Below, one piece after another: positions 36,675 through 50,974 of a DNA stretch of 64,000 nt. Origin of the DNA: Citrus sinensis (taxonomy: Eukaryota > Streptophyta > Magnoliopsida > Sapindales > Rutaceae). Position 1 is the stretch's first letter, and every line of letters begins with the position of its first letter. The notes below the pieces were generated by a model. The model saw only the letters and a list, made by a program, of their open reading frames with translations, did no database searches and had not been told where the DNA came from. The DNA is taken from assembly GCF_022201045.2 (NCBI RefSeq), contig NC_068561.1, forward strand, positions 19,842,501 to 19,906,500, written 5' to 3'. The translations under genes were made by a program, and so were the position numbers.

Positions 36675-39600
36675 CTATATGAAAGGAAATATGGCATACT
36701 CTCCATAGAATAGATTCCATATAAACCGATAGAACCCTGAGATTGCCTCCTGCAAAAAGAAAATTAACATAGAACCATATCAAGAAAAGAAAATAAATAT
36801 GATTCTTCTACTATTGGCATTGAGAAGGCAAAGTTCAATTGTTACAGCCAAATTTAATTAGAGATTAGAAAGCAGCAAAATTTCGAAAACTTTACCACCA
36901 CACCCACTTCATTATTATGTGAAAATACTTAGCAAGTTTACTATCACAGTAGAAATAGTACCCAAAAGGCCACCCAAAATAAATTCATCTGATGTCAAAA
37001 TTATTCCTAAGAGGGTGTCTAAAACATTATCTTGTTAAACTATAATAGCAGATATACTGTTATTTCATTGTGTAATTTAGGTTAACTGGGTTACAGGGGC
37101 TTTTAGCATCTTTTAAAGTTTGCAGACTCAGGGCTTTCATATACGAGTCCTATGTTAAATATAAATATAGCATATAGGTGAGGAGGGCTGTGCCCATACA
37201 GTGGTCAAATTTAATTCAGTTCTCTTCCAATATTTGATTTTTCCTCCTCCTTAAATCCATTATTTATTTTGTTTCTAATCAGTAGAGATTCTTTAATTCT
37301 TTCACCCCTTCTAATCATGTTGCACTATCTACATCATTTTTTCCTAATTACATAATTTTAATCATGTCCGAAAATAGAGCTGAAAAAAGAAATTTTTCGT
37401 TCAAAGATTAAAGATCTCAAAAGCTTAATGAAATCCAATGAAACCTGCAGCCTCCAGGTTTATATCAATTAGTTATAGAACCCAACTCCTCTTCAAAACA
37501 ATCATTCGGTATAAATTCCTGAATCAAGACGTGAAAAAAGGTTTTCCAACTAAATTGATAATTAAAGGAATGTTACCACATTCCTAAGGTGCAACATGTA
37601 GCTAGAATTACCTTGGTATAATTCGCTCGTTCCAATAACCATGTCTGAAACCATATTTAAATAGAATTTTATGTTAAGGAATAAAACTTGATTAAAGAAC
37701 AACAAAAAAGAATCTTTAAATTAAAGCAGCAGACTAACAATAACCATGCATAGCAGAAATTAATTTCTAAATCGGGCATAGTCTTGACCAGCTAGCAGTT
37801 TAAAAAATTCTAAGTTTATAAGAAAAGACCCAATAATAGTATTCAAACTCTGAGGTCCTCCATGTGCATGTTTCTGGACATAACTTACATAATGCAAAAT
37901 AATAGAATTGAAAAATTCTAAGAATTTGAACAGAAGACATTTTGGTCAAAATAGTACGTAATCCAAAATCTTTAGCTTATGGAAGAAAACCCAAAATAGT
38001 ATTTAAGCTCTAATAAAGTACATAACAGGAAGCACATAAAGTGGGGAAAAAAGTTATCCAGGCGACGAATCAGAAGTAATCACATTAAAAAGAAAAAATG
38101 ATTGTGGTAGTACAAAGAAACACACCTGGAATAGCAAGCATGAAGCCAAGATTACATGTGCGGGTATCATTAAGTTACGCCTGAAAGCCTGAAAATTATA
38201 CTAGACTTTAGTTCTCCTAGCATTGAAGACAAATGTCAAGAAATACAACTATTAAACTGATTCCATGAGTTCAGCAGACAACCATAACATCAGCATAATT
38301 TTGCAGAAACAATTTAGACTCAATAAGTCCAAACAGTAAGAGATACCATGAAACACTCAACTGATTCCATGAGATTTACAAATAAGCATAAGATCATGCA
38401 TTCGATGATATGAACCGTGTATAAATCAATAAGAATAACTTCTTAAGAGAAGTGTTCACCTGGGGCATGTAAATAGCTGCCAATATGGCAGCAATATAAT
38501 TCAACAGCAAAAGTCCAGAACCAAGAAAGGCGATGTTTCTAACTCCAAGCTTTGTTGCCAAAGTTGATATTTTAAATCTGTAAACACATATATTGGAATA
38601 GGGAAGGTGTTAGAAGTCTAAAATATTAGAAGAGTAGAGAGTTTAGTTCCAATTAAAGCAGAGCAGGTTTCTAAGTGATGGTAAAAACATTAAAGCAGAG
38701 GATGCTTGCTGAGGAAATGATGAAGATAAAAGCCATAAATTGGACTAACATAGATTATTAAAAGTTAGTGGTAGAACAATCAAAGAGGAATCTAATGAAT
38801 ATAACTCTTGTGGCAGAAATGACTCAAAGAAAAAGAAAAGAAAGAAAACCAATAAATTGATCCAAGTAGGGCAGAAACTTACTTGCGATCCCCTTCAACA
38901 TCTGGAAGATCTTTGGTGACAGCAATGACCAGAGCAAACAATGTGACAAAGGCTGTAATGAAAGCAACAGGTGCACTGCAATTTGAAAGTGAAGAGGCAA
39001 CATTAAGATTCTTCCTTAGTTTGCAACAACATGCACTCAGCCAAGGACATTCCATAACAAGGAGGACCATATAGCATTCAAGATTATTATTAAATTTTGT
39101 TTGTTATGCTACTCTTCATTCAAGAGTTGACCCACAACTAAAAAGTCAAGACAGATACTGGTCAGCTTGCACATGAAAACCATAGTTTACACTTGCATGG
39201 AAAATTTATTTGGTTGTCTCAATTGACTATGTTCTGACGCAATTGATATCGATAACAACTTACTTCCATTCAAATGAGAGTCCAAGGGCAGCTCTGGTGG
39301 CGTAATATACACCGAAATTAAGGAGAAAGCCCCGCACCTGCAGAGGTTATTTTCTGTTATCTTTTGTCCAACAATCTAACTTTCTCGAGGCACACGTGTC
39401 TAGATAAAAATTGTACCAATCAATGTAAAAGAACAACAACTTTATTAGAAGCAATAAAATAACTGTTATGCAAACTGAAAGATTCTTAAGATAAATCAAA
39501 CAGAAGTAGCATAAAATCAGAACTTTTTGTCTTAAGAACAATTCCTGACACTTAACATATCTAAATTTTTAAACACAGCTTCTATTATGGTTATCTTTTC

Positions 39601-41773
39601 GTGACACCAATTAGGGATATCCTTCTCTGGGCTAGTACCTTACAATGTGACTAAAAACCCTATTCTTGTCTATACATCAGTTAGAATTTTTCAGATTATG
39701 ATTCCAATCTTATGAGCAACTTGTGCATCCAAATGCAGTGTGTTGTGTTGCAGATGTCAGCTGTATTTTACAGCTGTGTGTTGACTATTGTTGTAGATGT
39801 CAGCTGTATTTTACAGCTATGTGTTGACTTAAATACTAGATTTTAGGAGATATAATCCCTAAATTTCAGGGATACTGATTTGCAATATCCTAGCTGTTTT
39901 TACCATTTTGTTCCTAGGGTGTAATGTATATAAATAGGTATTCTTCTCTATTGTATAATAAGAGAAAATAGAGATTAAAACAGAGGAAATCTGAATTTTC
40001 ACATGTTGATTATGGTGTATCATCAAATTTCAAACATCAATGGAGAAGTTCACAAATTAACATAAAGTTGATTGTTGGAATTTGGAGAAGAGGGTGAAAA
40101 TAAAGCATACCGTGGCTATTATAAGAAATGCAGCAACAGCAAATCTCTTCATTCTAAATGGTGGAACAGAGTAGATGGTTCCCAAAAAAAGGCCAAGACA
40201 GTAAAGAGAAGTGATAAATGGACCAAAGTTGAATGCAACAATCAAGAGACCAGTCACTGCAAAAAATATCACTAAAAACCATGCAGATTGAACTGACAGA
40301 TCTCCCGCAGCTATTGGTAAGTATGGTTTGTTTACCCTGCATAAAGAGAGCATAGGAATTTACAAACATATATTTATCATAAGAAGAATCTTGGATTCAA
40401 GACTGAGTACGCAGTTAACCAACTTTACAGTCCACTTTCATGGCTTAAGATGCCTTACAACGAATTGAATCAAGAACTCCTGGCTAAGTAACATATCAGT
40501 CCAGGGAATTTTTTGAGAAATTTTAATCCAGATACTGGCAGTCTTAAGAGTTAGCTTTGTTAAACAGATGAAAAAAATCTGACTAAAATAATGTATAATG
40601 ATCATTGGTTGCGTGAAAACCACACTTTTGCTTTTAAGGCTATGCAAGTCAATTACTAGATGTTTTATATGGAACCAAAGGATTTAAGAAAAAAAGTTAA
40701 TTGCATACTTGTCAATTCCAATATCGTAGATCTGATTGATGCCAACTATATAACCATTCCCACAAATGAGAGCCAAAAGACCAGAGAACGCCTTCAACAG
40801 CAGAGACCACTTTATTAGATTAGGGTTCTCAATTAGCGCTCTCGCCACCAAAGCACTGCCAATTAAATAATCAAGTATAAATGTCATAAGATCCAACTAA
40901 AATTGATTTACACATGCTAACCAGTGTGCTCATTTGTAAGTACTTACACAGAACCTAGAGCAGTTCCGCGTATTGTGTGTGGCCTTAGAAATCTCCAGCA
41001 TGCGTCTCTGAAAGCTGACAGTTTGTTCAGCAATGGATCGGAACCAGCAGCTCCAATTTGAGAGGAAGCCTGTAAGCATCCATTTTCACATTAAATCCAT
41101 AGACATGCTCCGGAGTCTCATAGATACAATATTGTAAATTCAACCATATCAAATCTTAAAACCTGCCAAATGAAATTCAGCAAAAGCCAATTAAATTTAT
41201 TGAACTTGGTTTGATTCAACTAGTACATTTTCAACCTGCTAACTGATTGGCTGGTTTCCAGCAGACAATCACTTGTTGCCGATAAATACGTCATACATAA
41301 CATCAATTATTCATTTTTTCCCATCATCATACACTTGGTGCAACTAATAGTATCATGTAAACTATACCGCTCATCCTTAACAAGCATATTGATCTAAATG
41401 TAATTAGTCTTCATAGCTCACACAAATGATACAACTTAAGCTGCATATCAAAGTTCTTGTCTAAGCCAGCTAGTAAAATGAGCTACTTCCTATTCAAAAT
41501 AACATCTTAATTTCAATTAAATGAAGCTGACGTTTGAGTCAGACAGAAAGCAAAACATACCCAGATGAAGTTACGCTGTTTTGAAGCATGTTTAAAACCA
41601 GTTCTGTGCCTGTAGAGCCCAAATGAAGGAAATTTGTTGGAGGTTTTTGATAAATGCTCAGAGGATATACAGTTTGGCTTAATGGGTGTCTTTGTTTGAT
41701 ATAAATAAGTACTGCGAAATGAAGTTACAGCAGAAATTCTAAGGGAAAAGAACTGAGCGAATGCGAGCTCCAT
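36675..41773 (-). CDS. HST: Homogentisate solanesyltransferase, chloroplastic
   Basis: Ten exons (41773-41561, 41069-40948, 40855-40709, 40336-40111, 39337-39264, 38975-38883, 38577-38460, 38188-38126, 37644-37612, 36749-36675) give 387 residues. The first about 70 residues ([16 protein letters not shown]...) are Ser/Thr-rich and basic, a likely plastid transit peptide. The UbiA prenyltransferase domain follows: [18 protein letters not shown], the first Asp-rich site [65 protein letters not shown], the second Asp-rich site [16 protein letters not shown], then [19 protein letters not shown]. It condenses homogentisate with solanesyl diphosphate in the plastid envelope, the committed step to plastoquinone-9. 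The sequence matches HST (Arabidopsis PDS2) rather than the tocopherol enzyme VTE2. An upstream in-frame ATG at 41869 adds a lysine-rich stretch and is less likely. Confidence 0.96.
39746..40003. repeat. Solo LTR in HST intron 4
   Basis: 258 bp with TG...CA ends (TGTTGCAGATGTCAG to GAATTTTCACA) and 5-bp TGTTG copies on both sides (39741-39745 and 40004-40008). A TATA box (TATAAATAGG) sits in the right half, as in LTR promoters. The first 85 bases contain a near-duplicate of GATGTCAGCTGTATTTTACA. The left flank and LTR start share TGTTG, so the border could shift by five bases. Confidence 0.7.
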
Positions 41774-41869
41774 TAGAGAGAGAAAGCTGAAAAGCGATTG
41801 GCAAAGCTGTGGCAGAGTGCGGTCTATATTTTTCTGAACAACAAATTTTTGTGTTTTTTTTTTTTTCAT

Positions 41870-42094
41870 GTTCAGGTGCTTGCAATTGTTACCCTATGAA
41901 TTTTATATTTTCACTTATTTGATTCGGTTTTATAAATTTCGTCATAAGCATCCTCCACCGTTTTTTTCGTTTTTTTAAATGTTCTTTATGAATTGTGAAA
42001 TTTTGGTCATTTATTTTACCATTTCATTACCAAATCTGCATGGTAATTTGAATGAGAATAGCTTATAATGTCTCGCTAAGCACGTGTACACATG
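41870..42094. other. HST upstream region
   Basis: This holds the promoter of HST. It is AT-rich and I see no strong TATA box. Confidence 0.4.
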
Positions 42095-42782
42095 AAGGGA
42101 TGGCAAAAATTCCCATGAAGATAAGACTGCTCGAGGATTTTTCTCATTTAAGAAGGGCACTGGGAGTGCTTTTATACCTAATTTCTTATTCAGTAAGGGA
42201 GAGAGACAACTTCGTACCCAATTTTTTTTTTAAGAAAAAGATGGATTCCTTATTTTTTTTCATTTTTATTTGTATTTAAATTTTTATTTTTAGAATCGTT
42301 AATGAATAAATAAAAATATTTAAATTATAAAATATTAGTATAAATAACAACTACTAAAATATTTATACAAATATATTTTGAAACTTTCGAGCCTAATTAA
42401 CTAATTGTAGTACTATTCAATCAATTCTTATTCAAAAGGCGTTAGCCCAAAATTTTTCTTTTAAAATTTTATCTAATAAAATAAAAAATAAAGTAAAAGG
42501 TAAAGTTAAAACATCTAGGCCTTACTTAGATACATTGTAAAACTTTACTTTTGTTTAAATTTTTTTAGTTTAATATAATTAAATCAAATTCAAAAACTAA
42601 AACATAGCGGTTAATCGAAAGCTATTTGAGGATGGGGGACTCTCAGGAATCCTTTGTTATTATTCAACAAGGAAATGAGAATCTCCTTAAACAATTATGG
42701 GGGCAAAGACATATACATAATATCAAAAATAGGTATAAAGATGTTAATCCCCTTCTCTACCTTCTCCCCATTGCCATCCCTA
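42095..42782. mobile_element. hAT-type MITE upstream of HST
   Basis: Ends AAGGGATGGCAAAAATTCCC and TTGCCATCCCTA with a perfect 8-bp duplication TACACATG (42087-42094 and 42783-42790). The left end aligns over about 60 bases with the inverted right end of the element in the RPS5 pseudogene (56873-57850). It is 688 bp and has no coding frame. Confidence 0.9.
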
Positions 42783-43059
42783 TACACATGTGAATTATTT
42801 GAGCTCCATACCTATTATATCATCATAACAAGAATTTACTAACGAAACTAAATATCATCCATAACTAAATTTTAAATTGTTGTTATTTCTTCATCATTTG
42901 GATTAACTAGTATCACTTCCATGGTAGAAAGTTGAACTAAGATTTACAAATATATAAAAGTGAATTTAAAGTATGTTTCAACAAAGTTTTGTTATAGCAA
43001 AATCGACAAAAGAAAAAGCTACAGTGCCTAATTATTAATTATTTTTTTTCTTGTTGTAG

Positions 43060-43107
43060 CAGCAGTGATAATGGTAGTAGAGGTAGTAGTAATAATAATA
43101 ATAATAA
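43060..43107. repeat. GTA / AAT trinucleotide microsatellite
   Basis: GTAGTAGAGGTAGTAGTAAT-type repeats pass into (AAT)n, about 48 bases. Confidence 0.8.
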
Positions 43108-43192
43108 TAGGGTTTTTTTTTTTTTTGGAGAAGAATGATGATAATAATAGGTTGAAGACGGTATCGTAGTGAAGTGATTCCCAAGGGCCTAG

Positions 43193-43475
43193 GGCCCAAT
43201 TGCCAAGGCCCAAATAACCATTGTAGATTGAAGTTAAAAGAAAGTAGGACAATCCAACGGCTGAAAACGCAATAACAAAAGCGAAAAACTCAATCCTCAA
43301 TGGATTGACAAATCAAGTGCGATTCACGACGACTACACCGAATCCAAATTCCTTGTCGTCCTTAAACTTCTCTTAATTTGACTAACATACCCCCAACCGA
43401 TTTACCCCACACGTCCGGGCAGAACGGTCATTTAAAATTAGTCCATCTATATAAAGGCCAACAAATCTAGGGTTT
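43193..43475 (+). promoter_or_regulatory. RPS28 promoter: two site II motifs, TATA box, telo-box
   Basis: Inverted site II words GGCCCA occur at 43193-43198 and 43207-43212, a TATA box (TATATAAA) at 43448-43455 and a telo-box core (TAGGGTTT) at 43468-43475. Site II plus telo-box is the usual layout of plant ribosomal protein promoters, bound by TCP factors and telo-box proteins. The first exon seems untranslated, with an intron from about 43556 to 44350. Confidence 0.7.
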
Positions 43476-44312
43476 TTCGCTCCGTTGCAAGAACTGCTGA
43501 AAGAAATTAGCAGCCGCTTCTGTCACCTTCTCTCTCTTCTCGCCTCTTTGCTCAGGTTCGCTTCAGTTCCCTTTTCCGCTGTTTAATTATTCATCGTCTC
43601 TTTTAATTTACGATGTCGTTTTCAGTTTTTGCCTTTTTGTTATTTTTACATGACGCTTATGGCTTTGATCTATTGCAAGCTATTTGTTACTGAAATAATA
43701 TTTGTTGTCGTACAGTAAAAATTAATTTGACCATACCTAATTGCGTTAATGAAGTAAAAATATACTTTTTCTTTTTGAATTGATGAACTTTACAGACGTG
43801 CCTATTGGCTTGTTTTTGAATTGTTTGGTTGGTGAGAAAATGTTTATAGAAAAACTAGGGTTTAAAGATCATTGAAAATAAGTAGTCAAATTTTGCCGCA
43901 TTTGTTGTTATTTCCTTATCTGTCTGATAACACACTTGATGTTTGATAGCGCCTAGTTTATGAAGCTTTATTTTGATTTTTTTTATTAGTAACATGCCAA
44001 GACTAGGTGTTACTTTTTGAGTAATTTTGATTCTGTGTTTTATGCTTTATGTTTTTTGATGTTATGTTAGCATATAAAATTATGTTTTAGCAATTTGTGT
44101 AGTGTATATTGTAAATTTTGCTGCGAAATATGACTTTTATTAACTCATAGTTTCAATTGGGTATTGTAGTGAATAATTGCTTTTTAAATTCTCTTTAATG
44201 TTTTTGTATGTTGGATTTTGACCTCATTTGATTGCTTGCTCATGTGCATGTGGGTATTTGGAAGTGTCGTTTTCCCTTGATGTAATGTTCTTCCAGTGTG
44301 ATGTTTTAATAG

Positions 44313-44549
<237 letters not shown>

Positions 44550-47051
44550 AGAGTCCATCTCTGGTCATACTATCTCAAACTTTTTGTTGGAAACTAGGGT
44601 TCATTACTGTTGTTTTTAGTAGGCTAGTGATTGGCAATGTTATGAGTTTCACAACTTATTTTGAAGGTTTTCATATTAAGACTGGGTTTTGAGCCATGAA
44701 TTATATGTTTTGGGATGTTTAATATCGTTCTCATTGAAATGGAGTTAAATTTGCTTTAAATAATTCTTGTTTGTTCAAGTTTTGAAAATTTATAGCTTTC
44801 CCTAATGCTTTAAGTCTTATAGAAGAATGCATGAATTTTCTTTCATAATGAAAAAGTTGTCATAAATATAGCATGGTAGTGGATATCAAGTAAAATTAAT
44901 GTGATAAATAATGTAATGTTATCACTGTGAACTTTGATTTTTTGCAAAATATTTTAGCAATGTAATGAAAAATTATAAATTTTTTACAGTAGAAATCAGA
45001 ATTTCTAGTCATTTTAATCTGATATATGGCTTTTCTGAGGCAGCAGAATGCTAGCAGATGAACTTGAGTGTGTCAGAAAACGAAATTGGACTAAAGAGGA
45101 GAGACATTTTGAGATAAACAAGATTAAATGGGCGATGGCAGTTTGGTGAAATTTGAAACACCAAGCACCAATGTGCAGTGGCAAAGTTGTGGTTGTAGAG
45201 AAATTAGCAGCCTAACAAATGAATCCATAACTTTTAACTAAATCACAATTTTAAAGGCGACTCAGTTGGCATTTAATTCGTTCGAGTCACCTATTTTGTT
45301 TTGTTAGGATTTGCGATTTCTTGATCAGTAATGATGTACATTCCAAATGGTATGATATATGATATACTATACATTAAACGGTTTATAATTCTTCACAAGG
45401 TTTAAGTGAATTACTTATGTTATCTTATCATCCAATTGATGCTATATTATTTAAGATCAGATCTTCGGGATAAATTTTTGAAATGTGTAACACTATTCTT
45501 CATTGATAAAATCAAATAATTTAATTGTTTAACTATAATTTTTGTTTGTGTTTCTCTTAAATCACAATATTAAAGTTTTTGATTAATACACATTTTTATT
45601 TATCAACCAATTTTCTTTCACCACTCGCTTAGTTCATAAGAATTGTGTTATACAAAAGATCTTGATAAAAATATACAATAACTTAAACAGATTTAAGTGT
45701 TCATTTCCTACAATTTTTTTGTGTAGAGCTTCTTCAATTAGATACTGTAGTGGTAGAACAAGTACAATTTTTAGCACAATATGTATATGTCAATTTTGGC
45801 TTTACGAAGAAATATGTAGTTAACTTAGCACACATGTTTATGTTATGAGAAGATTCGAATAAAATATAAACTCAAAAGAGTATTTTTTTCAATTTAACAA
45901 TCAATATAGCTTAATAGTCTCAACTTTCAAATTTTTAAAATTTGAGGAAGATAAATAATTTATAACAAATACTATAACAAATGAGTAATAATTATTTATA
46001 CAAATTGATATATTTTATTTACAAAATTTTAACAAGTCTTAAACAAGGGATTAGTAGTAACTAAATTATAAATAATATTGTTAATTTTGGTTTTTAGAAA
46101 ATTTGAGGTCTATTTGTTGTTAACCAACAAATTTCGTTTTAAAACTATTTCATTTCACGTTCAAAATTTTCTCCTTTAAATCCTTTTATCCACCAATTAT
46201 CACTCCTTCAACAAGTCATTGTTATAATAGGGTTCAATGTCATCTCTCATTTGTTATCTATGTCTGAATATCATCATTCCTACATATATGTTATCAAGTT
46301 ATTCAACTATACGCCAATAAGTATAATAATAGTTTCCATCCCTTTTCTGCTCATCAATTAGGGTCTTTTAAATAATTTTTGATTTCTTCCATTATCTTGC
46401 GATCACTTATATATCTAAATGGAAATGACTGAATTTAAATGATTCAGATTCATGGGGAAAGAGATTAGTTTTTCCAATACTATAATGTTAGGATTAGTTA
46501 CAAGTTTTAATTTCATTCAAATTTATATTTTTTTTTGGAATTGACTGGAATGTGCTCTCATCTATTAATTAGGTTTTTGTTGATACGACTTACTGCGGCA
46601 GGCGGGCGCCAGTCAAAAAGCATTTGTAACTAATCATGTTTGGTTTGTAACTAATTGTGCAAGAGATTTTGGATTATTATCAGGGATCTTTAAGTCTTTA
46701 TTGATTAACGGACAATTTCGAATTTCGAAATACAACATTTCTTAAAAGAAAAATTAAAGTTTTTAAAGTTCCTTACTTGACTTGTATGTGACATAATCAA
46801 GATGTGATGAATGTGAGGATAAATTTCCGTGAGCCTAAGGTTGTTAAACAAATTAAAATTCATTACTCATAATCATGAATTAAATTGATGATTTTATTCT
46901 CACCAACTACAAGCTATTTTACAGAGATGATATTCACTCAACTTTTATAAGTTTCCCTGTAACTGAGCCACGAGACAACATAAATAGTTAGTGATTAGTT
47001 ATGATCTTATATTCTTATTTACTAACATATTATTGACAGTTAACCAAAGTT
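44550..47051. other. AT-rich spacer downstream of RPS28
   Basis: The RPS28 3' UTR lies at the left. From about 46560 to 46930 the sequence resembles, in inverted orientation, the flank of the RPS5 pseudogene at about 60780-61360 (shared words around CTCACCAA/TTGGCGAGAATAAAATCATC and AGCCTAAGGTTG). No gene is seen. Confidence 0.5.
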
Positions 47052-47264
47052 AGTTGGTGTGAGTGGTTCGACACTCTCACTCCTTAAGAGAGATCAGGGG
47101 TTCAAGCTCCGCTCTCGTATGAAGTTATCAATTTGGCCAGCATTTTACTCCTTACGGGCTGATCCGGTGCAAGTGGGGGATTAGTCTGGGAATCTGGATT
47201 GTAGTATAGGTTTAAATGTGCCTCTCACAATTGGGGTCCACTCAGGACCATCTAGTGGTTCAGA

Positions 47265-47296
<32 letters not shown>
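47052..47296 (+). repeat. tRNA-related SINE-like element ending in (AT)n
   Basis: An A-box-like TTGGTGTGAGTGG (47054-47066) and a B-box-like GGTTCAAGCTCC (47099-47110) are spaced as in tRNA-derived SINEs. A non-tRNA body follows and the element ends in an (AT)n run at 47268-47295. Duplications are not readable. Confidence 0.55.
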
Positions 47297-47298
<2 letters not shown>

Positions 47299-47552
47299 GT
47301 TCTTGAGAATGTTAACATCGTTGGTGGGGTAAAAATATCAAGAGAACCTGGCGCTAGACTTTTCATTGTTTATGCTTTCATAATTGGTGAGTTTTTTATG
47401 TACTAAAATCGTATTTTAATTGTTGTTATGTGAACTAATCTGCAGATTTCAAATTTAAAAAAATAAGAGAAAAAGAAAAAAAATAGAACTTCTTCAAGCA
47501 GAAATTGTGTTAGTGAAACTTTAATAAACAAAGGTTTTAACAATGAGAGCTG

Positions 47553-47661
47553 CTACCTTACGTTTAATGTAAGGTACAACCCTCTCTACAGTAATGAGTC
47601 CCACTATGACCCATTTCTCAGCTGTGTGAGAGGACTGTACCTTACGTTAAATGTAAGGTAG
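47553..47661. mobile_element. Short MITE, copy 1, upstream of RPS5
   Basis: About 110 bp with inverted ends CTACCTTACGTTTAATGTAAGG and CCTTACGTTAAATGTAAGGTAG. Each end is itself nearly palindromic. Its sister lies at 50097-50208. The core shares GAGTCCCAC and GTGAGAGG with the sister copy. No duplication is certain. Confidence 0.7.
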
Positions 47662-48093
47662 GCAAACCCTTTAATAAAATGTATTTTATTGCATGTATAT
47701 CAATTACAGCTTTTAAGAAGAAATATATAACTATCTTTGCAAACAAGTTTTTTAAGACCATGTTAAAAGAAATATGAATTAACATTGTTAAATATGAAAA
47801 AAAAAGTATTCTCAGTTAGTTTAGCCATGAGTAAAATGAATAACTTCTACTTTTAAATTCTGAATTTTAAAATTTGAGTTTCTACTAGTAAATTGTAACA
47901 TTGCTCGTTCAAATTATGCTCCAATGATATTAAAGTGATTTAAAAATTAAGAGAGCATTCACCTTTTGGCATCTAAAAGGGTCCTCATGAATAACATTAT
48001 TATAAGCAGTTATTATTTATAGTTTGTTAAAACATGAGGGCCTAATATTTATTAACCAATCCATATTAATTTTTTTATTTTTCTTTAAAAACC

Positions 48094-48143
48094 AAACCCT
48101 AATTCGCCACTTGTTGGATATAAATAGTTGAAAAAAACCCTAG
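48094..48143 (+). promoter_or_regulatory. RPS5 promoter: two telo-boxes and a TATA box
   Basis: AAACCCTAA at 48094-48102, TATAAATA at 48118-48125 and AAACCCTAG at 48135-48143 lie about 200 bases before the start codon. This fits a strongly expressed ribosomal protein gene. Confidence 0.7.
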
Positions 48144-48334
48144 ACTTTTGTATCGTAACACTCAGGAAGAACTCAGCGAGCGGCAGCCGATTCTTATTAC
48201 TTTATCTCTCGGGGTCTCTCACTCTCTCAAAGCTCTTCAGTTAAGCTTCCGCTTTCTTCTTCATCGGAAATTATCTTGCTCGTATTTTTAGTTCTAAAAA
48301 GGCTGTCATTTGATATTTTGTTGGGTAGGTAAGA

Positions 48335-49814
<1,480 letters not shown>

Positions 49815-50096
49815 GGTCGTGATAGTGGAGAAGCAGATGCAGAAAGTTGTACTTTTTTAAAAAAAAAAACTTTTGGACTATGTTTTGTTGCTACTTTGCT
49901 ATTTTACTAATGTTGTTTCAAGTTTTGAGTAGATGATATTGAGGATGCATTTAGTGACTTACTGGTTCCATATGCCATGTGGTGGATGTTACGATGGAGT
50001 CTGCACAACTTAATCAAACTAGAATTTGATGGTTTATAAATTCTGCTGTTTGTGATTACCACAGTGCTTCTTGAATGCATTCTTCTTCGGGAGCTG

Positions 50097-50208
50097 CTAC
50101 CTTACATGCAACGTAAGCCTCTCACAAACTCAGATGTGAGTCCCACTTGGGCCCACCAGCCTTGTGAGAGGCTGTACCTTACATAACCTTACATGCAACG
50201 TAAGGTAG
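50097..50208. mobile_element. Short MITE, copy 2, downstream of RPS5
   Basis: Inverted ends CTACCTTACATGCAACGTAAG and CTTACATGCAACGTAAGGTAG with core words GAGTCCCAC and GTGAGAGG shared with the copy at 47553. If the ends extend outward to GGGAGCTG and CAAAAG, an 8-bp TCTTCTTC is found on both sides. Confidence 0.7.
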
Positions 50209-50974
50209 CAAAAGTCTTCTTCTGAAGATTGATGTGATTTCTTTTCTCTTTCTTACTGGCATATCCTTAGAATTTAAATGGTTGTTTAATGTTTTATATA
50301 TATACATATCTATCATTCAATGAGGTCACTTTGACTTATCCCGTAGGCGAATGTTGAGTCTTTGAGTTCTTAATTGCATTTTGAAAATTAATCTTATTTC
50401 TTAATCAACATCCATAATATAATATGAAAACCAAATTTGTGAATTTGATTCAAGCTTTCCCTGTCCAAACCCAAGCCCAAGTCGAAGCCCAGGGGTCTGT
50501 TAATAAAAATTAAAAGAAAACATAAAATTAACGGAAAGCAATAGGAATTCTTCTGCGTGAGAGGGTGTTGTAAGAAAAGGAATTTTGTTCTTACCGGATT
50601 TATTGAGAAATATCGATTAGGTAACTTTTTTTTTTTCTTTTGTGTGTGGCGTGAGAAAAATTTGTAAGTATGAAATAAAAGTTAATAATATATAATAAAT
50701 ATAATATTTTAATAATAATTTTAATAAAATTATTAAAAATATAATAGGCTTTTTATCATACAAGTAAAAATTCATATCAAAATAAATTTTAATTGTAACT
50801 TTTAAGTTACAGTTACCTAACTTCAATTCTAAACACATTCTTAATAGGATACGTTTGGAGTACAACTAATATAGTTCGATGGGGATTATTTATAATTGTT
50901 ATTTACTTTTATTTAATACTTAAGAGTAGATAGATGCAAACAAACTTATTGACATCTCACATAATTTTTTTAAA

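Noticed and set aside
41774-41869. Upstream in-frame ATG as the HST start
   Set aside because: It would add a lysine-rich stretch (MKKKKTQKF) before MELAFAQFF; the internal ATG aligns with the known HST start MEL and gives a normal length.
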